NCBI GenBank assembly: GCA_031367505.1
Contig: JANLPY010000380.1
Coordinates: 30,941 to 94,940 of the forward strand
Direction: 5' to 3'
DNA from: JAKFWF01 sp031367505
Lineage (GTDB): Bacteria > Pseudomonadota > Alphaproteobacteria > Rhizobiales > Hyphomicrobiaceae
DNA length: 64,000 bases
The translations under genes were made by a program, and so were the position numbers. The notes under the pieces were generated by a model. That model made no database searches and had not been told where the DNA came from. It saw only the letters and a program-made list of their open reading frames with translations. Positions 37,176 through 46,326 of this stretch are shown piece after piece. Within the stretch, counting starts at the first letter, position 1, and each line of letters starts with the position of its first letter.

Positions 37176-37940
37176 TCATGATTCCGGTGTTGGCGCTAAA
37201 GGCGTGCCGAGGTCGTAGGCGGTGCGCGCGCGATTGAAGGCTGCGATGTCGCGACTGGCGCTTGCCTGATCAAAAATTGCGCGTGCGAGCTGGCCTACCA
37301 GAACTTGCATCAACCCCAGGAAAGCAAGCGTCATGCCGGATGCCCCGGCCAAAAGTGGAGGTTGGGCCGCGATGATGGCCGGCATCACCGCCAATCCGCC
37401 ACCGAAGTGAGCTAAAAGTCCGATGATCATTGCACCAGTGCCAACACCGATCTGGAGGAAGCCCAGCAAGCAGAAGGCGCGTGCGAAAAACCGGCCGGTG
37501 CGATAACGCCGCTTCGATTTAGGCATCACGAACGCTAGTCGTGGGCCAGCGTTGGGATTTGCTGGCGGCACGGGCTGTGGCCGCCGTGGTACGATCGCCG
37601 TTCCTGCCGTTGGATTATAGGGCGCGAAGGGCAGCGGACCGTTGCTGTTGATCGCCGGCCCCTGGCTGGCAAAGTTGCTGTTGCCGGCTGAACCGTTTGA
37701 ATACGGGTTGTGAGGCGTGGTGCCATTGGTTGGTGGCGCGACCGGTTTCTCCATTCCGGCCGGCAACGCGCCAAGTTTACTCAGCGATTCGCGCGCTAGC
37801 ATCGCTTCCGGACTGCGCGGAAGATGATCGATCAAATGGCGATAAAATTGGATCGCGTACTCCACCCGGCCCTCGATCTCGGCGCGATGGCCGGCTTCGA
37901 GGATCTGCGCAGGTGTAAATTGCTGCGAGTTTTGCGCCAT
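37176..37940 (-). CDS. hypothetical membrane protein with TPR-like start
   Basis: 254 residues, no assigned function. The first ~60 residues (ILEAGHRAEIEGRVEYAIQF) look like one TPR-type helical pair. Residues ~65-135 are Pro/Asn/Gly-rich and probably disordered. After a basic stretch (KSKRRYRTGRFF) come two to three hydrophobic segments at ~155-225, so the N-terminal part is probably cytoplasmic. Codon use resembles the neighbours. It stands alone on the minus strand between the CoA transferase and the glycosyltransferase. Confidence 0.7.
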   Translation of the reverse strand: MAQNSQQFTPAQILEAGHRAEIEGRVEYAIQFYRHLIDHLPRSPEAMLARESLSKLGALPAGMEKPVAPPTNGTTPHNPYSNGSAGNSNFASQGPAINSNGPLPFAPYNPTAGTAIVPRRPQPVPPANPNAGPRLAFVMPKSKRRYRTGRFFARAFCLLGFLQIGVGTGAMIIGLLAHFGGGLAVMPAIIAAQPPLLAGASGMTLAFLGLMQVLVGQLARAIFDQASASRDIAAFNRARTAYDLGTPLAPTPES

Positions 37941-38039
37941 CGCGCTTCCAATTCCAAAACTTCAGCTAAAGCTCAGTATTACAATATATATGACTGATTG
38001 TCTTCATAGAGACGCGTTTGGTTTTGTATGAAACCAAAG

Positions 38040-38729
38040 CTATGCCCGCCCCGCCGGCAGAGTGTGTCGTCCAAACCAGGCATTGCACTGGGCGAGATCA
38101 GCAGCGTTGTCGACGTCGGTCAACAAATCGGCGGTGGCGACTTTAAGTTCGCGAAGGTTGAAAGCGGTATCGGCCAGTGTGCCGGCGCTGGACCATCGAA
38201 CGCCATTAAAAGGCCGGGCGATGCGCGGGCATCGTTTCAAACCGACCAGCCAATAGCCCCCGTCTGGGGTCGGACCGAGCACCGCATCGGTGGCACGCAG
38301 TTGTGCGAATGCCTTGGCGATATGTGTCGGGCTGATCGCGGGAATATCGGTGCCGATGATAATCACCGGGCCGGGGCCGGCTTCATCGAAAATGCGCTGC
38401 ATGCGATCACCCAGGCTGCCGTGACCCTGGCGCTTGGTGCCGACGCCGATCGGCCAGCATCGGCTCGCGGTTCCGGTGTCCGGCGCGACGGACAGCTCGG
38501 TGTGCCATCGTGGATCTCGACCGATCCTGGCAAGCACCGATCGCACCGTATGCCGGTAGAACCGGACCGCTTGCACCGCCCCAGTCTCACGTGCCAAGCG
38601 GGTTTTGACACGGCCCATCTGTGGAACTTTGACCATCACCACGAGACGACATCGAAAAGGCGTCGCAGTGACCCGCGACGCCCTCAACTTGTCCATCGGC
38701 CGTTTTGGCCGCCGGCTCTCACCGATCAT
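38040..38729 (-). CDS. TIGR04282-type (arsenosugar/CofC-like) glycosyltransferase, DUF2064
   Basis: 229 residues. VMVKVPQMGRVKTRLARETG is the nucleotide-sugar binding start, GTDIPAISPTHIAKAF the middle motif and LGPTPDGGYWLVGLK the family hallmark. This family is usually named for arsenosugar synthesis, but most members are uncharacterised. Its ATG overlaps the stop of the metallo-hydrolase gene (TGATG), so the two are translated together. A second glycosyltransferase commonly paired with it (TIGR04283) lies 1.6 kb away at 40349. Confidence 0.85.
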   Translation of the reverse strand: MIGESRRPKRPMDKLRASRVTATPFRCRLVVMVKVPQMGRVKTRLARETGAVQAVRFYRHTVRSVLARIGRDPRWHTELSVAPDTGTASRCWPIGVGTKRQGHGSLGDRMQRIFDEAGPGPVIIIGTDIPAISPTHIAKAFAQLRATDAVLGPTPDGGYWLVGLKRCPRIARPFNGVRWSSAGTLADTAFNLRELKVATADLLTDVDNAADLAQCNAWFGRHTLPAGRA

Positions 38730-39724
38730 CAGGCGACCGGCTTGAACACGTAACCGGTGCCGTCCTTGGCGATGGTGCCTGCGCCCGGCATGCCGAAGTG
38801 ATAACCGGTCACGACCAACTTGTCGGCGATCGCGCGATCCATCATCTTGCGGCGGTTGCTCTCGGCCAGAGCGGCATCCGCGTCGAACGCCGCATGCCAG
38901 CCTGGGTTCTTCACGAACAGTGCCGGAATGTTGGTCACGTCCGACAACACCATCAGCTGCTTCTTGCCTGAAGCCACAAGATAGCTTGTGTGGCCCGGCG
39001 TGTGCCCGTAGCTGGCGACGGCCTTGATGCCGGGCACGACTTCCTTGCCATCGTCGATCTGTTTGACGTTCTTCCACGTGGCAAGCGTCGCCTGCACGCG
39101 TTTCGCCAGTCCGTGCCGCGCCTCAGGAAGTTTGGTGAAAACACTCGGATCGGTCCACCACTTATGCTCGACCGCTGGCACCATGATCTCGGCATTCGGG
39201 AAGACTTGCGCGTTGGTGTCCTTCGCCATCAAGCCGAAGATGTGGTCTGGGTGATAGTGCGTGACGATGATGGTCGCGATCTTGGCGGGGTCGATGCCAG
39301 CCGCCTTCATGTTCTGCGACATCATCAGGCCGGCTGTCGGCTGCACCTGTCCGCCAGTACCACTGTCAAACATCGTGTACTTACCCTTGATCTTCACGAC
39401 CGTGACCGTGAATGGGATCGGTACGTACGCGTCGGTCAACTTGCCAGCAACAAGGGCTTTCTTGGTATCCTCGATCGAGGCATTCTTGATGAAAGCGGCA
39501 TCATGCGCTTTCTCCCAAATGCCGTCATAGATGGTTGTTACTTCGGCATCGCCGATCTTGAAGCGTTTAAATCCCATTACTTTGGGCGCGGTGCCCGAGC
39601 CCGAACCTGATCCGGCTTTCTGGGCGGCGGCTGGCGAAATAAATTCCAGTGGGCCGTTGAGACCGAATGCGGCAGCAGCTGCTGTGGACGAGAATACGAG
39701 ATTGCGACGCGAAATGCTTGTCAT
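38729..39724 (-). CDS. Tat-exported MBL-fold metallo-hydrolase
   Basis: 331 residues. A twin-arginine signal (SRRNLVFSS, residues ~5-13, cleavage near SPAAAQ) sends it folded to the periplasm. The metal motif THYHPDHIFGL supplies HxHxDH, and further ligands are in YGHTPGHTSY and the C-terminal VTGYHFGMPG. It could be a lactonase, phosphodiesterase or aryl-hydrolase; the substrate is not clear. It forms an overlapping pair with the DUF2064 glycosyltransferase downstream. Confidence 0.88.
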   Translation of the reverse strand: MTSISRRNLVFSSTAAAAAFGLNGPLEFISPAAAQKAGSGSGSGTAPKVMGFKRFKIGDAEVTTIYDGIWEKAHDAAFIKNASIEDTKKALVAGKLTDAYVPIPFTVTVVKIKGKYTMFDSGTGGQVQPTAGLMMSQNMKAAGIDPAKIATIIVTHYHPDHIFGLMAKDTNAQVFPNAEIMVPAVEHKWWTDPSVFTKLPEARHGLAKRVQATLATWKNVKQIDDGKEVVPGIKAVASYGHTPGHTSYLVASGKKQLMVLSDVTNIPALFVKNPGWHAAFDADAALAESNRRKMMDRAIADKLVVTGYHFGMPGAGTIAKDGTGYVFKPVA

Positions 39725-39926
39725 GTGAAGCGTTTCCTATTGTTTCTTCGGACGGAGGGTCGTTGCGACTGCGAGCCTAGCGTTACCGGCCGGAGCGTGG
39801 AAGCGCCAACCGGTGCCGGACTGTCAACGTCAGCAATACAGTCTAACATCGTCAGGCGAATGTGTGCGGGAACATGTTGCTTCTCACGCGGATGTGAAGA
39901 ACGCTGATCAACGAAGGAGAATGTGT

Positions 39927-40343
39927 GTGTCCAGAACTCTATTCGCTGCGCTGTCGTATTTCTTCGTTGTGTTCTCAGTCGCGTTTGTTTTGGGCGCGCT
40001 GCGGGCGTTCCTGTTCGCTCCGTTGTTGGGCGTACCGATTGCCATCGCGCTCGAGGTGCCGATCGTTCTTGTGTTTTCGTGGTTCGTCTGCCGGGTGATC
40101 ATTGACCGAATGGATGTGCCAGCAAATAGCGTGCATCGATTGGTGATGGGGACAGCAGCCTTTGCCTTGCTGATGGTCGCTGAAGCAGCACTGGCGTCAG
40201 TGTTGCTGGGCCACACCCTAATTCAGCATCTGGCGAGCTACAAAAATCCGATCGGTCTGTTCGGTTTGGCCGCGCAAATCGTGTTTGCGCTTCTGCCATT
40301 CCTGCAACTTGCCTGGAACTCTCCTTCACGCCGGTCGATCTAA
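39927..40343 (+). CDS. hypothetical four-helix inner-membrane protein
   Basis: 138 residues, almost entirely four hydrophobic segments (SYFFVVFSVAFVLGAL, VPIAIALEVPIVLVFSWFV, LVMGTAAFALLMVAEAALAS, LFGLAAQIVFALLPFLQLA). The GTG at 39927 has AAGGAG seven bases before it; an ATG at 39921 is too close to that site. No family recognised. It is convergent with the glycosyltransferase that follows. Confidence 0.65.
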   Translation: MSRTLFAALSYFFVVFSVAFVLGALRAFLFAPLLGVPIAIALEVPIVLVFSWFVCRVIIDRMDVPANSVHRLVMGTAAFALLMVAEAALASVLLGHTLIQHLASYKNPIGLFGLAAQIVFALLPFLQLAWNSPSRRSI

Positions 40344-40348
40344 CAGTC

Positions 40349-41038
40349 TCAGCCGTACAAGCGAACGATTAGGCTGAGAGGTGCTCGCGCGATGTAAAGC
40401 GTGAGGCAGGTGAGATTTCGTGCAATTCGCCCGATATAGCCATCGCGCCGGTAGCGTGCCGCGCTGGTTATTGCTCGCGATCGCAGGATCGCCACGCGTT
40501 TTCTCCCCAATCGGCGAATAATTTCTACGTCCTCCATCAGTGGCATTGCCTGAAACCCGCCAATTTCCCGGTAGAGCGCGCGTTCAAGCAACAGCCCCTG
40601 ATCACCATAGGGCAGCTTCAGAAGCGCGCAACGCACGCCGACGCCGACCTCAACCAGACGGGGCATGAAACCCAGATCATCCAGCGCAAACCGGAACGCT
40701 GCGGCAGCTGGCGGCCGCTTGCCCAACGCAACGCGTTCCATGTATTGTGCCGCCTCGCGCTCCCACCCGGCGTCGAGAACGGTGTCGGCGTGCAGAAACA
40801 GCAGCCAATCTCCACGGCATTGATCCGCGCCGGCACACAATTGTCGGCCACGACCGGGGCTGCTTTGGATCAGATGCGCACCCGATGCATCGGCAATCTT
40901 CTGCGTCCGGTCGGTCGAGCCACCGTCGACGATCACGACTTCGCGGACGATACCGGCCACCACAGCCGGAATGAGCGCGGTGAGGGTGTCGGCAAGCGTT
41001 GCTTCGGCATTGAGGGTGGGGATGACGACGGAGATCAT
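40349..41038 (-). CDS. family 2 glycosyltransferase, TIGR04283 (arsenosugar) type
   Basis: 229 residues. MISVVIPTLNAEATLADTL, VVIVDGGSTDRTQKIAD and LLFLHADTVLDAGW (with the DxD-like HAD) are the GT-A fold hallmarks; GGFQAMPLMEDVEIIRRL is the conserved acceptor-side motif, and a short hydrophobic C-terminus suggests membrane contact. ATG 41038 with AAAGG upstream is chosen. It is divergent from the radical SAM gene. It belongs to the family commonly found with DUF2064 glycosyltransferases. Confidence 0.88.
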   Translation of the reverse strand: MISVVIPTLNAEATLADTLTALIPAVVAGIVREVVIVDGGSTDRTQKIADASGAHLIQSSPGRGRQLCAGADQCRGDWLLFLHADTVLDAGWEREAAQYMERVALGKRPPAAAAFRFALDDLGFMPRLVEVGVGVRCALLKLPYGDQGLLLERALYREIGGFQAMPLMEDVEIIRRLGRKRVAILRSRAITSAARYRRDGYIGRIARNLTCLTLYIARAPLSLIVRLYG

Positions 41039-41145
41039 GTTTTGGGCCTTTGTCACGCCATAACACAGCCGCCGCAATCGCGCACAGGCTAAAATAACCA
41101 CGGTTTGTTCTTTATTTGTTCTGAAAACTATGATAGCTCTGGATC

Positions 41146-42264
41146 TTGGATACTTCGGGCAAACACGTTGATGTGGCAAAACCGCAAGAACCGGTATTGC
41201 TCGACGCGGATCGCCGCCGAGGGCGAGGTGCGAGGTCGAACCGGGTTGGACGATACGAGCAGGAGTTGCGGGTCGAGGTCGATGATGGGTGGGAGAGCCT
41301 CGCCACATTGGAGGCGTTCCGGACCGAAGTGAAAGTCGAGCTGGCCAAGAGCATAATCTCGACCAACGACAGCCCGGATATTTCATTCGACCAGTCGATC
41401 AATCCCTATCGCGGCTGCGAACACGGCTGTGTCTATTGTTATGCGCGACCGGGCCATGCCTATCTTGGTCATTCGCCAGGCCTGGATTTCGAGACCAAGC
41501 TCTATGCGAAAACCAATGCGGCCACACTGCTGGAGCGGGAACTTGCCGCCCGGTCGTATGTGCCAAAGACGATTGCGCTTGGTGCCGTAACCGATCCCTA
41601 TCAGCCGATCGAACGCGATTATCGCATCACCCGCGAGATTTTGGAGGTGCTCGACCGGGCCAACCATCCGGTCGGGATCGTCACCAAGTCGGCACTGGTT
41701 GTGCGTGATATCGATATTCTCCAACGCATGGCTGCGCGCGGTCTCGTCAAGGTGGCGCTATCGGTGACGACACTGGACGGCAAGGTTGCACGTGCGATGG
41801 AGCCAAGGGCCGCGACGCCGGCGCGGCGGCTAGATGCGATCAAGCAACTCACCGAGGCTGGCATTCCAGCTCAGGTGATGGTCGCACCGATCATTCCGGG
41901 ACTGACCGATCACGAGATCAAGGAGATACTGCAGGCGGCCCGCGATGCTGGTGCGCAGGATGCCGGCTACGTGCTTCTGCGGCTTCCGCTCGAACTCAAG
42001 GAGCTGTTCCGCGAGTGGCTCGCAACGGAATTTCCCGATCGGGCAAAACGCGTGATCAATATTTTGCGGTCGATGCATGGCGGCAAAGACTATGTCGCCA
42101 GTTTCGGCATGCGGCAGCGCGGAAGCGGACCCTATGCCGACCAGATCACTGCGCGCTTTCGACTGGCGCTCGTGCGCCTTGGCATGAATAAGCGTCATCT
42201 CAAGCTGCGCACCGATCTATTCCGTGCACCTGTGCCAAAAGGGGGACAGATGCGGTTGCTTTGA
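41146..42264 (+). CDS. PA0069-family radical SAM protein
   Basis: 372 residues. The 4Fe-4S motif is in NPYRGCEHGCVYCYARP (CxxxCxxC), and SINPYRGCEHGC with FETKLYAK is typical of the PA0069/spore-photolyase-like group. The rest forms the TIM-barrel (GAVTDPYQPIERDYRITR, VAPIIPGLTDHEI). Reaction unknown; some relatives sit with DNA repair genes. The start is uncertain: a TTG at 41146 or a GTG at 41173, neither with a clear ribosome site. Confidence 0.85.
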   Translation: MDTSGKHVDVAKPQEPVLLDADRRRGRGARSNRVGRYEQELRVEVDDGWESLATLEAFRTEVKVELAKSIISTNDSPDISFDQSINPYRGCEHGCVYCYARPGHAYLGHSPGLDFETKLYAKTNAATLLERELAARSYVPKTIALGAVTDPYQPIERDYRITREILEVLDRANHPVGIVTKSALVVRDIDILQRMAARGLVKVALSVTTLDGKVARAMEPRAATPARRLDAIKQLTEAGIPAQVMVAPIIPGLTDHEIKEILQAARDAGAQDAGYVLLRLPLELKELFREWLATEFPDRAKRVINILRSMHGGKDYVASFGMRQRGSGPYADQITARFRLALVRLGMNKRHLKLRTDLFRAPVPKGGQMRLL

Positions 42265-42308
42265 CATCAGCGCTTTGACTATGGTCATGCACCGACGCAA
42301 AATTGGAC

Positions 42309-42941
42309 ATGTCTCAGTCCGATTCGGTCATGCGCGCTTCGTTCGAGCTGGAGGAGGTGTCGTATCGCCTCCACGGTGGGCCGATTTGCGGCGTCGACGA
42401 AGCCGGGCGAGGCCCGTGGGCTGGACCTGTGGTGGCAGCGGCCGTCGTGCTTGATCCGGCCAACATTCCGTTCGGTATCGAGGATAGCAAAGCGCTCGAT
42501 GCTGAAGCACGGGAGTGGCTATATCCGCGCATCATGGCCAGTTCCCGAGTGGGCGTTGGTATCGCCGACGTGCACCGGATCGACCGCGATAATATTCTGC
42601 ACGCGACGATGTGGGCGATGCAGCAGGCTGTCACCGGTCTCAATCTGCTGCCGAGGCTTGCGTTGATCGATGGCAATCGTTCGCCGCTGCTCAAATGCGA
42701 GACGCGTGCGATCGTCAAGGGTGATGCCAAATGCCTGTCGATTGCGGCGGCCTCGATTATAGCCAAAGTCACCCGCGATCGGATGATGATTGCGCTCGGC
42801 CTGGAATTTCCGGGGTACGGTTTCGAGCGGCACAAGGGGTACGGCACGCCGGAGCATAGCGAGGCGCTGGCTCGGCTTGGCGTCACCGCCTATCATCGAC
42901 GCTCATTCAAGCCGGTGCAGTTGGCGTTAGGGCTTATCTGA
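42309..42941 (+). CDS. rnhB: ribonuclease HII
   Basis: Removes ribonucleotides and RNA-DNA hybrids from DNA. The 210-residue protein has ICGVDEAGRGPWAGPVVAAAV with the two catalytic acids of the GVDEAGRG motif, LIDGN, and AAASIIAKVTRDR. The late motif FERHKGYGTPEH is also present. ATG 42309 is preferred over a TTG at 42303. It follows the radical SAM gene after 44 bases in the same direction. Confidence 0.97.
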   Translation: MSQSDSVMRASFELEEVSYRLHGGPICGVDEAGRGPWAGPVVAAAVVLDPANIPFGIEDSKALDAEAREWLYPRIMASSRVGVGIADVHRIDRDNILHATMWAMQQAVTGLNLLPRLALIDGNRSPLLKCETRAIVKGDAKCLSIAAASIIAKVTRDRMMIALGLEFPGYGFERHKGYGTPEHSEALARLGVTAYHRRSFKPVQLALGLI

Positions 42942-42977
42942 CATCGGAGCGCTTCAGTTGCATTCGAGGTGTCCCGC

Positions 42978-44360
42978 ATGACAAATCTTGCCGATTCGAC
43001 GGCCGTGGATCTGCTCGCCGGCTATGCGAGCCGGGCATTTTCGCCGGTCGAAGTCATGCGTGCCGTGATCGCGCGGATCGAGGTGTCGGAGCCGAAGCTA
43101 AAGGCACTCTATGCATTCGATCCGGCCGCGGCCTTGGCTGGCGCGCTGGTATCCGAGCAACGCTGGCTGGATGGCACGCCACGCTCGCTGGAAGGTGTGC
43201 CTGTGACGATCAAGGAGAACATCCGTTCGAAAGGCGTTTGCATGCCGCTTGGCACAGCGGCGACGGTTTTGACGCCTGCAATCGATGATGCGCCGCCCAC
43301 CGCTCGAATGCGCGAGGCCGGTGCTGTTATCTTCGCCAAAACGACGATGCCCGACTACGGCATGACGTCATCAGGGCTGTCGAGTTTTCATCCGCTCACG
43401 CGCAATCCTTGGGACTTGACCAAAAACCCGGGCGGAAGTTCTGCTGGCGCAGGCGCGGCGTCAGCGGTTGGCTATGGACCGCTGCATATCGGCACCGACA
43501 TCGGCGGCTCGATCCGGTTGCCGGCCTCCTGGTGCGGCGTGTTCGGTTTGAAGCCGAGCTTTGGCCGCGTGCCGATTGATCCGAGCTATTTTGGCCGGGT
43601 CGCCGGGCCGATGACTCGAACCGTGCACGACGCGGCGCTCTTGATGCGTGAGCTATCGAAACCTGATGTTCGCGACGCCATGTGTTTGCCACAGCAAGAC
43701 ATCGATTGGCTGGCGCTCGATCGCGACCCGAAAGGACTGCGCCTGGGATTTCACTTGGACGCGGGTGCTGGAATGCCAGTCGATCCCGAAGTTGGCGCGG
43801 CGGTCGAAAAAGCAGTTCGGCTGTTGGCAAGTGCTGGCGCAATCGTCGAATCGATGCCGCCGTTCTTCACGCGTGCGATGCTCGACGGTATGGACCGTTT
43901 TTTCCGCCAACGCGCGTGGCTGGATCTTATGGAGCTCCCCCTCGAGCGGCGCGATCGGGTACTGCCTTATATTCGGGAATGGGCGGCGCCCGCGGAACAC
44001 TATACCGGCGCACAGGTGTTCGACGGCGCGAGCCAAATGCTGGCGATGCGGCAGGCTGCGGTTAAAGCATCGGAGCCATTCGATTTCGTCCTATCACCCG
44101 TGGCGCCTGTTGCAGCCTTTGCCGCCGAATTGGCGTCGCCCGTCAACGACGCGCAACGCCCGTTCGAGCACATCGCTTTCACGTTGCCCTACAACATGAG
44201 CGAACAGCCGTCGGCATCGGTAAATGCGGGATTTACGGCACGCGGGCTACCGATCGGCTTGCAGATTACCGGCAAGCGCTTCGACGATCTGGGGGTCTTG
44301 CAGTTGGCGCGTGCGTTCGAGCAATTGCGCACCCTCCAGAAGCCGTGGCCGATTGTTTGA
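42978..44360 (+). CDS. amidase (amidase-signature family)
   Basis: 460 residues. The Ser-cisSer-Lys triad is visible: Lys in VPVTIKENI, cis-Ser in NPGGSSAGAGAA and nucleophile Ser in GTDIGGSIRLPASWCG. Substrate range is broad in this family (amides, Glu-tRNA amidation, hydantoin or carbamate breakdown); GatA is unlikely because no gatB or gatC is near. ATG 42978 has GAGG eight bases upstream. Confidence 0.92.
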   Translation: MTNLADSTAVDLLAGYASRAFSPVEVMRAVIARIEVSEPKLKALYAFDPAAALAGALVSEQRWLDGTPRSLEGVPVTIKENIRSKGVCMPLGTAATVLTPAIDDAPPTARMREAGAVIFAKTTMPDYGMTSSGLSSFHPLTRNPWDLTKNPGGSSAGAGAASAVGYGPLHIGTDIGGSIRLPASWCGVFGLKPSFGRVPIDPSYFGRVAGPMTRTVHDAALLMRELSKPDVRDAMCLPQQDIDWLALDRDPKGLRLGFHLDAGAGMPVDPEVGAAVEKAVRLLASAGAIVESMPPFFTRAMLDGMDRFFRQRAWLDLMELPLERRDRVLPYIREWAAPAEHYTGAQVFDGASQMLAMRQAAVKASEPFDFVLSPVAPVAAFAAELASPVNDAQRPFEHIAFTLPYNMSEQPSASVNAGFTARGLPIGLQITGKRFDDLGVLQLARAFEQLRTLQKPWPIV

Positions 44361-44467
44361 TGTCCGCCGTGTCGATGGCAGATCGTCACGTGGCGCGCTA
44401 CCCGCGATGTCGTCCGGTGCTTACGGTCAACCAAACTATGATTGGTTGCGAGGAGGCTTCGATCAAG

Positions 44468-45262
44468 ATGACCGGACGTTTGCAGGATAGGATCGCATTG
44501 GTCTTCGGTGCCGGCTCAATAGGTCCGGGGTGGGGTAATGGAAAGGCATGCGCAGTTGCATTTGCTCGCGCCGGCGCCAAGGTGGTATGTGTCGATATTG
44601 GTCTCGGGGCTGCACAGGAAACCGCTGGCATCATCATTGATGAAGGCGGCACGGCGCTAGCGCTCGCCTGCGACGTCACGAAGACCGCCGAAGTGAAATT
44701 GATCGTGGATCGCTGTGTGCACGACTTCGGGCGGATAGATATCCTGCATAACAACGTAGGCCATGCCAAGATGGGTGGGCCGGTTGAACTCAGTGAGGAG
44801 GAGTGGGACCGCGAGCTCAACATCAATTTGAAAGGCGTGTTCCTCGCCTGTAAGCACGTCTTGCCGTTCATGGTGGCGCAGGGGCGAGGCTCAATCGTCA
44901 ACATTTCTTCATCGGCGGGCTTGCGATACGTCGGCTATGACTACGCGAGCTACTATACGGCGAAGGGTGGGCTCAATCAGCTCACTGTCGGCCTGGCACT
45001 TCAGTACGCGCGGCAAGGCATTCGCGTAAACGCCATTTGCCCGGGGCTGATGGATACTCCGATGATCTACGATCAGATCACCACGGCCTACGGCTCAAAG
45101 GCCGAGATGGTGGCGAAACGCCACGCCGCTTGCCCAACGGGGCGAATGGGCACCGGGTGGGATGTCGCCAATGCGGCTGTGTTCCTCGCCAGCGACGAGG
45201 CGTCCTATATCAACGCAGTTGTTTTGCCGGTTGATGGCGGATTGACCGCACGCGCGTTGTGA
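44468..45262 (+). CDS. short-chain dehydrogenase/reductase (SDR)
   Basis: 264 residues. Cofactor loop GAGSIGPGWGNG is an extended variant of TGxxxGxG; VCVDIG suggests NAD. HNNVGHAKMGG replaces the usual NNAG, Ser is in NISSSAG, and catalytic Tyr/Lys in SYYTAKGG. The C-terminus is LPVDGGLTARAL. ATG 44468 is preceded by GAGGAGG at ~11 bases. Substrate unknown. It follows the amidase by ~110 bases, so shared transcription is possible. Confidence 0.85.
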   Translation: MTGRLQDRIALVFGAGSIGPGWGNGKACAVAFARAGAKVVCVDIGLGAAQETAGIIIDEGGTALALACDVTKTAEVKLIVDRCVHDFGRIDILHNNVGHAKMGGPVELSEEEWDRELNINLKGVFLACKHVLPFMVAQGRGSIVNISSSAGLRYVGYDYASYYTAKGGLNQLTVGLALQYARQGIRVNAICPGLMDTPMIYDQITTAYGSKAEMVAKRHAACPTGRMGTGWDVANAAVFLASDEASYINAVVLPVDGGLTARAL

Positions 45263-45346
45263 CGCGAGCAATCGGCCTTCTCAAAGCCCTCGCCACGCGC
45301 TACGTCCTCGCATCATGAACAGCAACATGTGCGACGGCAGCAATAC

Positions 45347-46315
45347 ATGCACGTAATCGACGGATCGAGTGCGGTCCCATCCGAACTTAAGGGTGCGGTG
45401 CTGGCGATCGGCAACTTCGATGGTGTGCATCGCGGCCATCAAGCATTACTGAACTCTGCGCGGGAAACCGCTGCCCGCACCGGTGCGCCCTTCGGTGCGA
45501 TGGTTTTCGAGCCACATCCGCGTGCCTATTTCCGGCCCGATCTGCCGCACTTCCGGCTGACATCGCACGATCGGCAGATGCAACTATTCGAGCGCTTCGG
45601 TCTCGATCTCGTCGTCGTGCAGACGTTCGATACGGAGCTGGCGAAACTTCCGGCCCGCGCGTTCGTTGAAGATGTCTTGGCCGGCCGATTAGGCGTGCGC
45701 CACGTCGTGATCGGCTACGATTTCAACTTCGGACAAAACCGCGGTGGCTCCCCTGCAACCATGCAGGAGATCGGCGCCGAGATCGGCTTTGGCGTGACTG
45801 TCGTCCAACCGGTTGGGAATGGCGGCGGGGTTTATTCATCGAGTGCCATTCGCGGACTGCTGTCGCAAGGCGATGTCGCGGGCGCCAATCTCGCGCTTGG
45901 ACATCGGTGGCGCGTGACCGGTCGCGTCACCGGTGGCGCCAAGCGCGGCACGGGCTTGGGCTTTCCGACGGCCAACATTCCGATGCCGGCCGGTACCAAT
46001 CTCGGCCATGGAATCTATGCGGTTTGGGTGCACATCGGTGCGGAACGTCACGCAGCCGCAGCTTACCTCGGCACGCGACCGCAGTTCGACAATGGCGTGC
46101 CAGTGCTAGAGGTGTTTCTGTTCGACTTCGATGACGACCTTTACGGTCGCGACATCGGCGTCGCTTTCGTGGACTTCATCCGCGGCGATGGGGCTTTCGA
46201 GGGCATCGAAGCGTTAAAATTGCAGATGGCACGCGACTGTGCCCGTGCACGTGAAATCCTGGCTGCCGTCGAGCGCGATGATCCGCTCAAAGATTTGCCG
46301 CTCGTAACTGCATAA
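45347..46315 (+). CDS. ribF: bifunctional riboflavin kinase/FAD synthetase
   Basis: Phosphorylates riboflavin to FMN and adenylates FMN to FAD. The 322-residue protein has the FAD synthetase half (GNFDGVHRGHQALL with the HxGH motif, GYDFNFGQNRGG, SSSAIRGLL) and the riboflavin kinase half (KRGTGLGFPTANIP). ATG 45347 starts at the conserved MHVIDG; a GTG at 45329 is possible. It is convergent with the rfb operon. Confidence 0.97.
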   Translation: MHVIDGSSAVPSELKGAVLAIGNFDGVHRGHQALLNSARETAARTGAPFGAMVFEPHPRAYFRPDLPHFRLTSHDRQMQLFERFGLDLVVVQTFDTELAKLPARAFVEDVLAGRLGVRHVVIGYDFNFGQNRGGSPATMQEIGAEIGFGVTVVQPVGNGGGVYSSSAIRGLLSQGDVAGANLALGHRWRVTGRVTGGAKRGTGLGFPTANIPMPAGTNLGHGIYAVWVHIGAERHAAAAYLGTRPQFDNGVPVLEVFLFDFDDDLYGRDIGVAFVDFIRGDGAFEGIEALKLQMARDCARAREILAAVERDDPLKDLPLVTA

Positions 46316-46326
46316 CGGATCGAGGC

